DNA from: Neisseriaceae bacterium HSC-16F19
GTDB lineage: Bacteria; Pseudomonadota; Gammaproteobacteria; Burkholderiales; Neisseriaceae
NCBI RefSeq assembly: GCF_024171525.1
Contig: NZ_JALJZY010000004.1
Span: forward strand, 111,045-175,044
DNA length: 64,000 bases
Reading direction: 5' to 3'
Within the stretch, counting starts at the first letter, position 1, and each line of letters opens with the position of its first letter. Shown here in pieces: positions 8,142-16,033 of the stretch. The notes beneath the pieces were generated by a model, which was not told where the DNA came from, did no database searches, and worked only from the letters and a program-made list of their open reading frames with translations. Made by a program: the position numbers and the translations under genes.

Positions 8142-9443
8142 ATGAGCGCTTCCGTACTCCGTTTTATCACCGCAGGCAGCGTGGACGACGGCAAATCCAC
8201 CTTAATCGGCCGCCTGCTCTACGACAGCAAGACCCTGCTGGCCGACCAGACCGCCAAGCTCGATGCCGCCGCGCAAAACGGCGAAACCCCCGATTTCGCC
8301 AGTCTCACCGACGGCCTGGCCGCCGAGCGCGAGCAGGGCATCACCATCGATGTGGCCTACCGCTATTTCGCCACCGCGAAACGCAAATTCATCATTGCCG
8401 ACACGCCGGGGCACGAACAATACACCCGCAATATGGTCACCGGCGCATCCACCGCAGACGCCGCCATCATCCTGATTGACGCCACCCGCGTGGACGTGGC
8501 CGACGGAGGGGCCGTGCTGCTGCCGCAAACCCGCCGCCACAGCGCCATTTTGAAACTGCTGGGCACGCCGCACATCATTGTGGCGGTCAACAAGCTGGAC
8601 CTGCTCGCCTTTGACCGCGCCGTTTACGAACGCATCGTTGCCGCCTACCAAGACCTGGCCCGGCAAATCGGCTTGCAGGCCGCCGTGCATTTCCTGCCCA
8701 TCAGCGCCTTGGGCGGCGACAATATCGTCACCCCAAGCGCACACACGCCCTGGTATGAGGGCGAGGCCCTGCTGCCGCTGTTGGAAGGGCTGCCGCAAGG
8801 CCGCCGCGATATGCGCCGCCTGCCCGCGCATTTTCCGGTGCAGCGCGTCGCCCGCCAAGACGGCAGCAGCAGCGACGATTTCCGCGGCTACCAAGGGCGT
8901 TTGGAAGCAGGCTGCCTGAAAGTCGGCGACACCGTTCAAGCCCTGCCTTCCGGCAAAACGGCGCGGATTACGCAGATTTATACCCCGGCAGGCGCGGCAC
9001 AACAGGCCGAAGCGGGGGCGGTGCTGACGCTTACGCTGGACACCGATTTGGACATTTCCCGCGGCGATGCGCTGGTGGCCGCCGACCAGCCGCTGCCATC
9101 GCGCTCAAGCATGCAGGCGGCGCTGTGTTGGTTTGACGACATTCCGCTCAATCCGGCGCGCAAATACCTGCTCAAACACGGCACGCAGACCACCGGCGCC
9201 AAAATCCGCCAAATCCATTCGGTGTGGGACGTGCACACCTTAAGCCGCGCCGCGTCTGCCGAAACGCTGCACATCAACGACATCGGCCGCGTCACCTTGG
9301 CCACCCAGCAGCCGATACACGCCACCACGTATGCACAAAACCCCGCCACCGGCGCGTTTATCCTGATAGACGAGGCCACCAACCACACCGTGGCCGCGGG
9401 CATGATCAGCGGTGACGAGAGCCAAGACGCGTTTGAGATTTAA
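8142..9443 (+). CDS. cysN: Sulfate adenylyltransferase subunit 1 (CysN, GTPase)
   Basis: GTP-hydrolysing partner of CysD. G1 AGSVDDGKST (11-20), G3 DTPGHEQ (87-93) and G4 NKLD (150-153) are present, followed by EF-Tu-like beta-barrel domains. At 433 residues it has no fused APS kinase domain, unlike CysNC proteins, which fits the APS-reductase route. An uptake sequence is embedded in the coding region near 8909. The gap to cysJ is only 21 bp. Confidence 0.95.
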   Translation: MSASVLRFITAGSVDDGKSTLIGRLLYDSKTLLADQTAKLDAAAQNGETPDFASLTDGLAAEREQGITIDVAYRYFATAKRKFIIADTPGHEQYTRNMVTGASTADAAIILIDATRVDVADGGAVLLPQTRRHSAILKLLGTPHIIVAVNKLDLLAFDRAVYERIVAAYQDLARQIGLQAAVHFLPISALGGDNIVTPSAHTPWYEGEALLPLLEGLPQGRRDMRRLPAHFPVQRVARQDGSSSDDFRGYQGRLEAGCLKVGDTVQALPSGKTARITQIYTPAGAAQQAEAGAVLTLTLDTDLDISRGDALVAADQPLPSRSSMQAALCWFDDIPLNPARKYLLKHGTQTTGAKIRQIHSVWDVHTLSRAASAETLHINDIGRVTLATQQPIHATTYAQNPATGAFILIDEATNHTVAAGMISGDESQDAFEI

Positions 9444-9464
9444 GGCAAACACACAAGGAACACC

Positions 9465-11195
9465 ATGAATCCGCTACCTTCCGAATTATTAAAACAGCTG
9501 GACAGTCTCGACACCCTGCAACTGGCGTGGCTCTCCGGTTTTTGCTGGGCCAGGTCCGGCAGCGCCGCGGCGCCCGTGGCGGCTGCGGAGCCAGTGCCCG
9601 ACAGCAGCGTCGCCGCACCCTTGCAGGTGACGGTATTGTCGGCTTCGCAAACCGGCAATGCCCGTGGCGTGGCCGCCGAACTGACCGAAGCCTTGAAGGC
9701 CCAAGGCATTGCCGCCCGCCATATCGGTGCCGCCGATTACAAGCCGAAAAACCTGGCCGAGGAGCAGGTCTTGCTGCTGGTCAGCTCCACCCAGGGCGAG
9801 GGCGAGCCGCCGGAAGAAGCGGTGAGCCTGCACAAATTCCTGCACGGCAAAAAAGCGCCCCAACTCAAGGGCCTGCAATTTGCGGTCTTGGGCTTGGGCG
9901 ACAGCAGCTATCCCAAATTCTGCGGCGCCGCGCGCGATTTCGACGAACGGCTGGCGGCACTGGGCGCCACCCGTCTGGCCGATGCGGGCGAATGCGATTT
10001 GGATTATCAGGCTGCCGCCGCAGCATGGGTACAGCACATCGTCAGCACCGTGCAGGCGCTGGCACCGCACAGCCCGAACACGGCCGCCACGGCAGCGGCA
10101 CCGGTGTCTGCCGCCGCCTACAACAAAGAAAACCCCTTTGCCGCCACCTTGCTGACGCGCCAGAAAATCACCGGCCGTTATTCGGACAAAGACGTGCGCC
10201 ATATCGAATTGGATTTGGCCGGTTCGGGCTTGCAATATCAGGCGGGTGACGCACTCGGTGTGTGGTTCGACAACGACCCGGCACTGGCGGACGAAATCCT
10301 GGCCGCCGTTGGTTTGGCGGAAGACGCTGCCTTGCGCGAAGCGCTGATACACGACTTGGAAATCACCCAAAACACGCCGCAATTTGTACGCGGCTATGCC
10401 GCCATCGCCCAAAATCCGGCGCTGGATGCGGCCATCGGCGAGGACATCAATGCCTTTGTGCAGGCCCATCCCATCGTCGGCATCGTGCAGCAATATCCGG
10501 CGGTACTGAGCGCCGAGCAATTGCGCGGCCTGCTGCGCCCGCTCACGCCGCGCCTGTATTCCATCTCGTCCGCGCAGGACGAAGTGGGCGAAGAAGTCCA
10601 CCTGACCGTGGGCGCCTTGCATTACCGGCACAACGGCCACAGCCGCGAGGGCGGTGCATCCGGTTTTCTGACCCGCCGCGCCGAGGAAGACAGCAGTATC
10701 CGCGTATTTGTGGAGCCGAATCCGAATTTCAGGCTGCCTGAAAACGACGCCGCACCGGTGATTATGATCGGTTCCGGCACCGGCATCGCCCCCTTCCGCG
10801 CCTTTGTGCAACAACGCGCCGCCCGCGGGGCCGAGGGACGCAACTGGCTGATTTTCGGCAACCCGCACGCCAGCGAGGATTTTCTATATCAAACCGAATG
10901 GCAGCAGCTGGCCAAAGACGGCTATCTGCACCGCTACCATTTTGCCTGGTCGCGAGACCAGGAAGAGAAGGTCTATGTGCAGCACAAAATCCGCGAACAG
11001 GCCGCCGAAGTGTGGCAATGGCTGCAACAGGGCGCGCATGTATATGTCTGCGGCGACGCCGCGCGCATGGCCAAAGATGTGGAAACGGCGCTGATTGAGG
11101 TAATCGCCGCACAAGGCGGCATGAGCCGCGACGATGCCGACGAATTTTTGGACGAATTGCGCCAGGAAAAACGCTATCAGCGTGATGTTTATTAA
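9465..11195 (+). CDS. cysJ: Sulfite reductase [NADPH] flavoprotein alpha subunit (CysJ)
   Basis: Passes electrons from NADPH through FAD and FMN to CysI. Domain order is an N-terminal flavodoxin domain (about 50-195, with SASQTGNARGVAAEL, STQGEGEPPEEA and LGLGDSSYPKFCGAARDFD), an FAD/connection domain (about 220-430, RLYSISSAQDEVGEEVHL) and an NADPH domain (GSGTGIAPFRAFVQQR, then VYVCGDAARMAKDVE). It ends in the conserved KRYQRDVY. Length 576 is normal. An uptake sequence inside the gene (near 10731) encodes FRLPEND. RBS AAGGA lies just before the ATG, 21 bp after cysN. Confidence 0.95.
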   Translation: MNPLPSELLKQLDSLDTLQLAWLSGFCWARSGSAAAPVAAAEPVPDSSVAAPLQVTVLSASQTGNARGVAAELTEALKAQGIAARHIGAADYKPKNLAEEQVLLLVSSTQGEGEPPEEAVSLHKFLHGKKAPQLKGLQFAVLGLGDSSYPKFCGAARDFDERLAALGATRLADAGECDLDYQAAAAAWVQHIVSTVQALAPHSPNTAATAAAPVSAAAYNKENPFAATLLTRQKITGRYSDKDVRHIELDLAGSGLQYQAGDALGVWFDNDPALADEILAAVGLAEDAALREALIHDLEITQNTPQFVRGYAAIAQNPALDAAIGEDINAFVQAHPIVGIVQQYPAVLSAEQLRGLLRPLTPRLYSISSAQDEVGEEVHLTVGALHYRHNGHSREGGASGFLTRRAEEDSSIRVFVEPNPNFRLPENDAAPVIMIGSGTGIAPFRAFVQQRAARGAEGRNWLIFGNPHASEDFLYQTEWQQLAKDGYLHRYHFAWSRDQEEKVYVQHKIREQAAEVWQWLQQGAHVYVCGDAARMAKDVETALIEVIAAQGGMSRDDADEFLDELRQEKRYQRDVY

Positions 11196-11201
11196 TAAAG
11201 G

Positions 11202-11437
11202 CTGCCTGAAACGATGAAAGCCGTAGGTCGGGCATTGATGCCAGACAAAACAAACAAGATCCTGCGACTGCGCGCAGGATGACAGCACCCCGTCATTCTG
11301 CGCGCAGCGTAGAGCCGTAGGTTGGGTCGCAGACCCAACAACCCCTAAGCGTTGCTCAAATGTTGGGTTTTCAACCCAACCTACGGCAATGTTTTGGTTT
11401 TCAGGCAGCCGCCGTAGGTCGGGCATTCATGCCCGAC
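11202..11437. repeat. Dense mosaic of four repeat families between cysJ and cysI
   Basis: In order: uptake sequence (about 11202), GTAGGTCGGGCATTGATGCC unit (11223-11245), CTGCGACT/GCGCGCAG hairpins (11258-11309), a full inverted GTAGGTTGGGTC...CCAACCTAC pair (11317-11384), a reverse uptake sequence (about 11400) and a second GTAGGTCGGGCATTCATGCC unit (11413-11437). The whole 297-bp gap 11196-11492 holds no gene. Confidence 0.85.
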
Positions 11438-11492
11438 GCAAAAAAAACACCCCCGTAAACCGACCACCCAACCGATACCAAGGAACCCCACC

Positions 11493-13241
11493 ATGTCCAA
11501 GCCCGCCCAACCTTCCGATAACGAACGCCTGAAAGAACAGAGCGACTACCTGCACGGCACCATTGCCCAAGACCTGGGCGAGCAGCTCACCGGCGGCTTT
11601 CAGGGCGACAATTTCCAGCTCATCCGTTTCCACGGCATGTACGAACAGGACGACCGCGACATCCGTGCCGAGCGTCTGGAACAAAAACTGGAACCGAATA
11701 AAAACGTCATGCTGCGCTGCCGTCTGCCCGGCGGCATCATCAGCCCTGAGCAATGGCTGGGCATAGACCGTTTTGCCGGCGAACACACGCTCTACGGCTC
11801 CATCCGCCTGACCAACCGCCAAACCTTTCAATACCACGGCGTGCTCAAAAAAGACATCAAGACCATGCACCAATGGCTGCACAAACTGGGTTTGGACAGT
11901 ATCGCCACCGCCGGCGACGTCAACCGCAACGTCTTGTGCACCAGCAATCCGGTGGAAAGCGCCCTGCACCGCGAGGCTTACGAGTGGGCGAAAAAAATCA
12001 GCGAAGCCCTGCTGCCGCAAACCACCGCCTATGCCGACATCTGGCTGGACGGCGAAAAAGTGGCGAGCACCGAGACCACCGGCAAACACGCGGTGCCCGA
12101 GCGTGCCGACAGCGGCGATGCCGTCGAGCCGGTGTTGGGCAAACACTATCTGCCGCGCAAATTCAAAACCACGGTGGTGATCCCGCCGCACAACGATGTC
12201 GATTTGCACGCCAACGATTTGAATTTCGTCGCCATCGGCGCAAACGGCCGGCTGGCGGGCTTTAACGTGCTGGTGGGCGGCGGCCTGTCGATGGAGCACG
12301 GCAACCACAAAACCTTTCCCAATACCGCGCAGGAATTCGGTTTTGTGCCCTTGGACAAAGTGCTGGCTTGCGCCGCGGCGGTGGTGTCGGTGCAGCGCGA
12401 CTGGGGCAACCGCAGCGACCGCAAAAACGCCAAAACCCGCTACACCCTGATCAACAAAGGCTTGGACAATTTTATTGCCGAAGTGGAACAGCGCATGGGC
12501 GCGCGTTTCGAGCCGGTGCGCCCCTATCATTTCACCTCCCGCGGTGACCGCATCGGCTGGGTCAAGGGCGAAGAGGGCCTGTGGCATTTAACCCTGTTTA
12601 TCGAAAACGGCCGTCTGCTGGACTATCCCGGCCGCCCGCTCAAAACCGGCGTGCGCAAAATCGCCGAAATACACCGCGGCGATTTCCGTCTGACCGCCAA
12701 CCAAAACCTGATTGTGGCCAATGTCGCGCCCAAGGACAAAGCCAAAATCGAAAAAATCGCCCGCGCCCACGGCCTGATCAGCGACAGCGTGACCAAGCAG
12801 CGCGAACACAGCATGGCCTGCGTGTCCCTGCCCACCTGCCCGCTGGCCATGGCCGAGGCGGAACGCTTTTTGCCGCAGTTTATCGACCAGGTGGATGCAC
12901 TGATGGCCGAACACGGCCTGGCCGACGATCACATCGTGCTGCGCGTGACCGGCTGCCCCAACGGCTGCGGCCGCGCCATGCTGGCGGAAATCGGCCTGGT
13001 GGGCAAAGCCATAGGCCGCTACAACCTCTACACCGGCGGCAACCGCGAAGGCACACGCATCCCGCGCCTGTTTAAGGAAAACATCACCGAGGCGGAAATT
13101 CTGGCGATACTGGCGCAATGGATAGGCGCTTGGGCGCAAAACCGTGAGGAGGGCGAAGGCTTCGGCGACTTCGCCGTGCGCAGCGGCATCGTCAAACCCG
13201 TCATCAACCCTGCCGTGGATTTTTGGGATGAACAGCCGTAG
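11493..13241 (+). CDS. cysI: Sulfite reductase [NADPH] hemoprotein beta subunit (CysI)
   Basis: Catalyses six-electron reduction of sulfite to sulfide on a coupled siroheme/[4Fe-4S] centre. The four cluster cysteines are visible: Cys443 and Cys449 in ACVSLPTCPLAMAEAERFLP, Cys488 and Cys492 in VTGCPNGCGRAMLAEIGLVG. Length 582 is slightly longer than E. coli CysI. RBS AAGGAA precedes the ATG. The TAG stop codon (13239-13241) is the TAG of a GTAG-headed palindrome that begins at 13238, so the repeat forms the end of the gene. Last gene of the sulfate-reduction cluster; siroheme comes from CysG upstream. Confidence 0.95.
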   Translation: MSKPAQPSDNERLKEQSDYLHGTIAQDLGEQLTGGFQGDNFQLIRFHGMYEQDDRDIRAERLEQKLEPNKNVMLRCRLPGGIISPEQWLGIDRFAGEHTLYGSIRLTNRQTFQYHGVLKKDIKTMHQWLHKLGLDSIATAGDVNRNVLCTSNPVESALHREAYEWAKKISEALLPQTTAYADIWLDGEKVASTETTGKHAVPERADSGDAVEPVLGKHYLPRKFKTTVVIPPHNDVDLHANDLNFVAIGANGRLAGFNVLVGGGLSMEHGNHKTFPNTAQEFGFVPLDKVLACAAAVVSVQRDWGNRSDRKNAKTRYTLINKGLDNFIAEVEQRMGARFEPVRPYHFTSRGDRIGWVKGEEGLWHLTLFIENGRLLDYPGRPLKTGVRKIAEIHRGDFRLTANQNLIVANVAPKDKAKIEKIARAHGLISDSVTKQREHSMACVSLPTCPLAMAEAERFLPQFIDQVDALMAEHGLADDHIVLRVTGCPNGCGRAMLAEIGLVGKAIGRYNLYTGGNREGTRIPRLFKENITEAEILAILAQWIGAWAQNREEGEGFGDFAVRSGIVKPVINPAVDFWDEQP

Positions 13242-13316
13242 GTCGAATTCTTGAATCCGACATTGGCTAAGGCTTCTGGAAATGATTGATCTGTCGGATA
13301 CAAGTATCCGACCTAC
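13238..13316. repeat. Inverted GTAG-palindrome pair (TCGGATAC/TCGGATTC family) overlapping the cysI stop
   Basis: The left unit is GTAGGTCGAATTCTTGAATC and the right unit the mirror of GTAGGTCGGATACTTGTATC. The first base pairs with the last codon of cysI, so TAG serves as its stop. Confidence 0.8.
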
Positions 13317-13331
13317 AGCCTTGGTGAAATA

Positions 13332-13361
13332 TTTCAGGCAGCTTGTTGAGGCTGCCTGAAA
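13332..13361. terminator. Inverted uptake-sequence pair between cysI and recO
   Basis: TTTCAGGCAGC and GCTGCCTGAAA face each other over about 8 bp between two convergent genes, making a hairpin that could end transcripts from both sides. Confidence 0.55.
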
Positions 13362-13374
13362 GCAGAAAAAAGCG

Positions 13375-14112
13375 TCAAACCGCCCGCGCATACGCATTGA
13401 GCTGCTGCAAAATACGGCGGCTGTGAATGCCGCCGGGCAGGCGGAAGTCCAGCAGCATACGGGTCAGTTGCAGGGCTTCCTGGGCGGTGCGGGTGTCGTG
13501 TCCGCCGTGTTGCGCCAGTGCCAGCAGGGTACGGCCATGCACGCAGATGCCGTCTGCGGGGGGTGGGCCGGACGCTTCCAGGCGCACAGGCGTATGTTCG
13601 GGACGCAGCCAGTAACGGGCATCGGCGTCTATGGGCTGGCGGTGTTCGTCGCGGCCGATGTCGGGAGCAAAGCCCAGTTCGCGCAAGAGCTGCCACTCAA
13701 AACGGCGCAGGGCGGCGGCGGTGTTGTCCCCGGCAATATGGCGCAAAACTTCGGCCAAGGCATCGTAAAGCGGCGGATGCGGGTCTTCGCGTGCGGTGAG
13801 TTTGAGCACCAGCTCATTGGCGTAGAGTGCGCTGAAGAGCGCGCGCCCCTGCGGTTGCGGCCAGCCGCCCAGCCATTCGGCCCGGTGCAGGGTTTTGATT
13901 TCCTGATTGCCGTACCAGGACACGGATACCGGCACAAACGGCACCAGCACCCCGCGCAGCTCGCTCTGGCGTTTGCGCGCGCTGCGCGCCACCACGCACA
14001 CACGGCCGTAATCGCGGCTGAAGAGCTCCGCCAGCAGACTGCTTTCGCGCCAGGGCGTGGCCGAGAGCAGCAGGGCGGGCTGGTGGTTGATGCGGGCGGG
14101 CGCGGCAGACAT
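13375..14112 (-). CDS. recO: DNA repair protein RecO
   Basis: Mediator that loads RecA at gaps with RecF/RecR. The ATG at 14110-14112 gives MSAAPARINHQPALLLSATP; a TTG eight codons upstream is possible but gives an atypical start. The N-terminal OB-fold segment carries ESSLLAELFSRDYGRVCVVA and ARKRQSELRGVLVPFVPVSV; the helical part has RRFEWQLLRELGFAPD. No zinc cysteine set is seen. Length 245 is normal. Promoters for recO and the divergent flavoprotein gene appear to share the 134-bp gap. Confidence 0.9.
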   Translation of the reverse strand: MSAAPARINHQPALLLSATPWRESSLLAELFSRDYGRVCVVARSARKRQSELRGVLVPFVPVSVSWYGNQEIKTLHRAEWLGGWPQPQGRALFSALYANELVLKLTAREDPHPPLYDALAEVLRHIAGDNTAAALRRFEWQLLRELGFAPDIGRDEHRQPIDADARYWLRPEHTPVRLEASGPPPADGICVHGRTLLALAQHGGHDTRTAQEALQLTRMLLDFRLPGGIHSRRILQQLNAYARAV

Positions 14113-14143
14113 ACACAGGCGGGCAAAAACGGACAAGGCGCGG

Positions 14144-14149
14144 ATTATA
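14144..14149 (-). promoter_or_regulatory. Probable -10 box of recO
   Basis: Reverse-strand TATAAT lies 31 bp before the recO ATG. No good -35 box is seen at 16-18 bp. Confidence 0.45.
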
Positions 14150-14172
14150 CCGCTGTTTGGGCGGCAAAACGC

Positions 14173-14178
14173 TATAAT
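14173..14178 (+). promoter_or_regulatory. Probable -10 box of the halogenase-like gene
   Basis: A perfect TATAAT, 68 bp before the chosen ATG and divergent from the recO -10. The -35 is weak. Confidence 0.45.
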
Positions 14179-14246
14179 GGCAATGGAATGACAAAGGGCA
14201 GGTGCCGCTTTGTCTGTATGAATGCAAATTGCCGAGGGAGGTATGG

Positions 14247-15458
14247 ATGGATACGGAACAATGCGATGTGGCGATTATCGGTGCCGGGCCGGCCGGTGCG
14301 GTGGCTGCGGCCATGCTGGTGCGGGCCGGTTTCGAGGTGCGGGTGTTGGAGAAACAGCATTTCCCGCGCTTTGTGGTGGGCGAGAGCCTGCTGCCCTATG
14401 CCATGGAAATTCTGGAGCAGGCGGGCATGCTGCCGCTGGTGCAGGCCGCCCAAGGTTTCCAATATAAAAACGGCATGGCCTTCAGTTGGGACGGACGCTA
14501 TGCCGCTTATGATTTTACCGCCAAATACGGCCCCGGCCCGGGCACGGCTTTCAATGTGCAGCGCGACCGTTTCGACGATTTGCTAATCCGCGCGGCGGCG
14601 GCGCAGGGTGCGGTGGTGTGTTTTGGCGAACATGTGGATGCCTTGGACAACAGCGGCAGCGGCGTGCGCCTGCGGGTGTTGCGCGAAGACGGCAGCCATT
14701 ACCGTGTGGATGCGCGCTTCGTACTCGATGCCAGCGGCCATTACCGTGCGCTGCCGCGGCTTTTGGGTTGGGAGCAGCCGGCGGGTGTGCCGCTGCGGCA
14801 GGTGCATTTCACCCATATCGACGACCACATCACCGACCCGGCCTTCGACCGCAATAAAAATCTGGTGGCCATTCATCCGCAGCACCGGGATGTGTGGCTG
14901 TGGCTGATTCCGTTCAGCAACGGCCGCACTTCTATCGGCGTGGTGGGCGAAGCGGAGCGTTTCGGCGATGTGCGCGCATCGGCGGCCATTTTGCGCCGCT
15001 GTGTGGCGGAAATGCCGGATGTGGCACGCATACTGGCCCAAGCGCAATGGGACAACGATGTGCCTTTCTTTTATCTGCCCGGTTATTCCTCGGCGGTACA
15101 GTCCGTGCACGGCCGCCATTTTGCCTTATTGGGCAATGCCGCCGGTTTTCTGGACCCGGTTTTCTCTTCCGGCATCACCATCGCCGTGCACTCGGCCAAA
15201 CTGGCGGTATCCGTATTAATACGCCAGCTCAACGGCGCGGCGGTGGATTGGCAGCGGGACTATGCCGTGCCGCTCGCTCAAGGTGTGAATGTGTTTCACG
15301 CCTATGTCAATGCCTGGTATGAAGGCCGCTTCCAAGATCTGCTGTTCCGCCCGCATGCCGGTGAGGATGCGCGCAATATGATCAGCGCCGTTTTGGCAGG
15401 CTATGTGTGGGACAGCGACAACCCCTATGTGACGGATGCACAGATGCTGCTGATGTAG
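14247..15458 (+). CDS. Halogenase-like FAD-dependent oxidoreductase
   Basis: A flavin monooxygenase of the tryptophan-halogenase superfamily; substrate unknown. The start at 14247 follows GGGAGG by 6 bp and gives MDTEQCDVAIIGAGPAGAVA, a Rossmann FAD-binding fold at the extreme N-terminus, and a 403-residue protein. Two halogenase hallmarks are visible: a lysine in FQYKNGMAFSWDG (Lys74), where family halogenases carry the catalytic lysine, and a WxWxIP motif in VWLWLIPFSNG (about 217-222), which is thought to suppress ordinary monooxygenation. GESLLP and LLGNAAGFLDPVFSSGI are further landmarks. No reductase partner, carrier protein or biosynthetic cluster lies nearby. Related enzymes also act in pigment-type pathways without halogenating, so the activity is open. 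Confidence 0.72.
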   Translation: MDTEQCDVAIIGAGPAGAVAAAMLVRAGFEVRVLEKQHFPRFVVGESLLPYAMEILEQAGMLPLVQAAQGFQYKNGMAFSWDGRYAAYDFTAKYGPGPGTAFNVQRDRFDDLLIRAAAAQGAVVCFGEHVDALDNSGSGVRLRVLREDGSHYRVDARFVLDASGHYRALPRLLGWEQPAGVPLRQVHFTHIDDHITDPAFDRNKNLVAIHPQHRDVWLWLIPFSNGRTSIGVVGEAERFGDVRASAAILRRCVAEMPDVARILAQAQWDNDVPFFYLPGYSSAVQSVHGRHFALLGNAAGFLDPVFSSGITIAVHSAKLAVSVLIRQLNGAAVDWQRDYAVPLAQGVNVFHAYVNAWYEGRFQDLLFRPHAGEDARNMISAVLAGYVWDSDNPYVTDAQMLLM

Positions 15459-15472
15459 GCGGTGCGAAACGG

Positions 15473-15607
15473 TATAGTCGAATAAAATAAGAACGAGACA
15501 AGGCAGCAAAAAAGCCGCGAGCGCAGCGAAGTCCCGTGGGACAGACAGTACAGATAGTACGGCAAGGCGCAGCAACGCAGTATCGTTCTTAATTTTAAAT
15601 GACTATA
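15473..15607. mobile_element. Correia-like repeat element, variant with an extra internal segment
   Basis: 135 bp between TATAGTCGA...TAAGAACGAGAC and CGTTCTTAATTTTAAATGACTATA ends, with the core GACAGTACAGATAGTACGG. It differs from the 105-bp copies by about 30 extra bases after GGCAGCAAA. It lies 15 bp after the stop of the flavoprotein gene. Confidence 0.8.
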
Positions 15608-15664
15608 TAATGCCGCTTTCGCAGGCGGCTGAGGCTGCCTGAAAAAGTGGGAGCGTTTTGAAAG

Positions 15665-16033
15665 ATGATGAAGCAGCACAGGGTACTTGGCCTCGGCATG
15701 GTTTTTGCCGCTTTGCTGATACCGGCTACCGCCGCAGCCTGTAGGCAGATGCCGCCCGAGGCCGCCTTGATTGCCCGCAACGACGGCAACCAAGACCGCC
15801 GCTTGAGCCGCGCCGAATGGCGCCGTGCCGCGGTGGGTGATTTTTTTGTGGCCTTTCGTTTGGGCGATGCCGCCGAATTTGCCCGTTTGGATCAAAACCG
15901 CGACGGTTATTTGAACGCCGAAGAGCTGGCCGACCAAGTGCGCTACCGCCGCGAGCCCTGCGCCGACTGGCAGGACATCATCCGCCTGCATCCCATGCCA
16001 TCCCCGGAAACACACGAGTCACACACACCATGA
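15665..16033 (+). CDS. Secreted EF-hand domain protein
   Basis: A 122-residue exported protein with an N-terminal signal (hydrophobic about 8-25, ending near TAAAC). Two EF-hand calcium-binding loops are readable: DGNQDRRLSRAEW and DQNRDGYLNAEEL, the second being the more canonical. Role unknown; a periplasmic calcium-binding or sensor protein is plausible. The start could be the first or the second of two adjacent ATGs. Its stop overlaps the trhP start by 4 bp (ATGA), so the two are translationally coupled, although a functional link is not obvious. Confidence 0.75.
   Translation: MMKQHRVLGLGMVFAALLIPATAAACRQMPPEAALIARNDGNQDRRLSRAEWRRAAVGDFFVAFRLGDAAEFARLDQNRDGYLNAEELADQVRYRREPCADWQDIIRLHPMPSPETHESHTP

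Noticed and set aside
13375..14136. TTG start of recO at 14136
   Set aside because: The ATG eight codons later gives the usual RecO N-terminus; no better ribosome site supports the TTG.
15473..15607. CRISPR-like or tRNA-like structure among the repeated hairpins
   Set aside because: The repeats are dispersed inverted units with no regular spacers, and no cloverleaf or conserved T-arm was found anywhere in the window.
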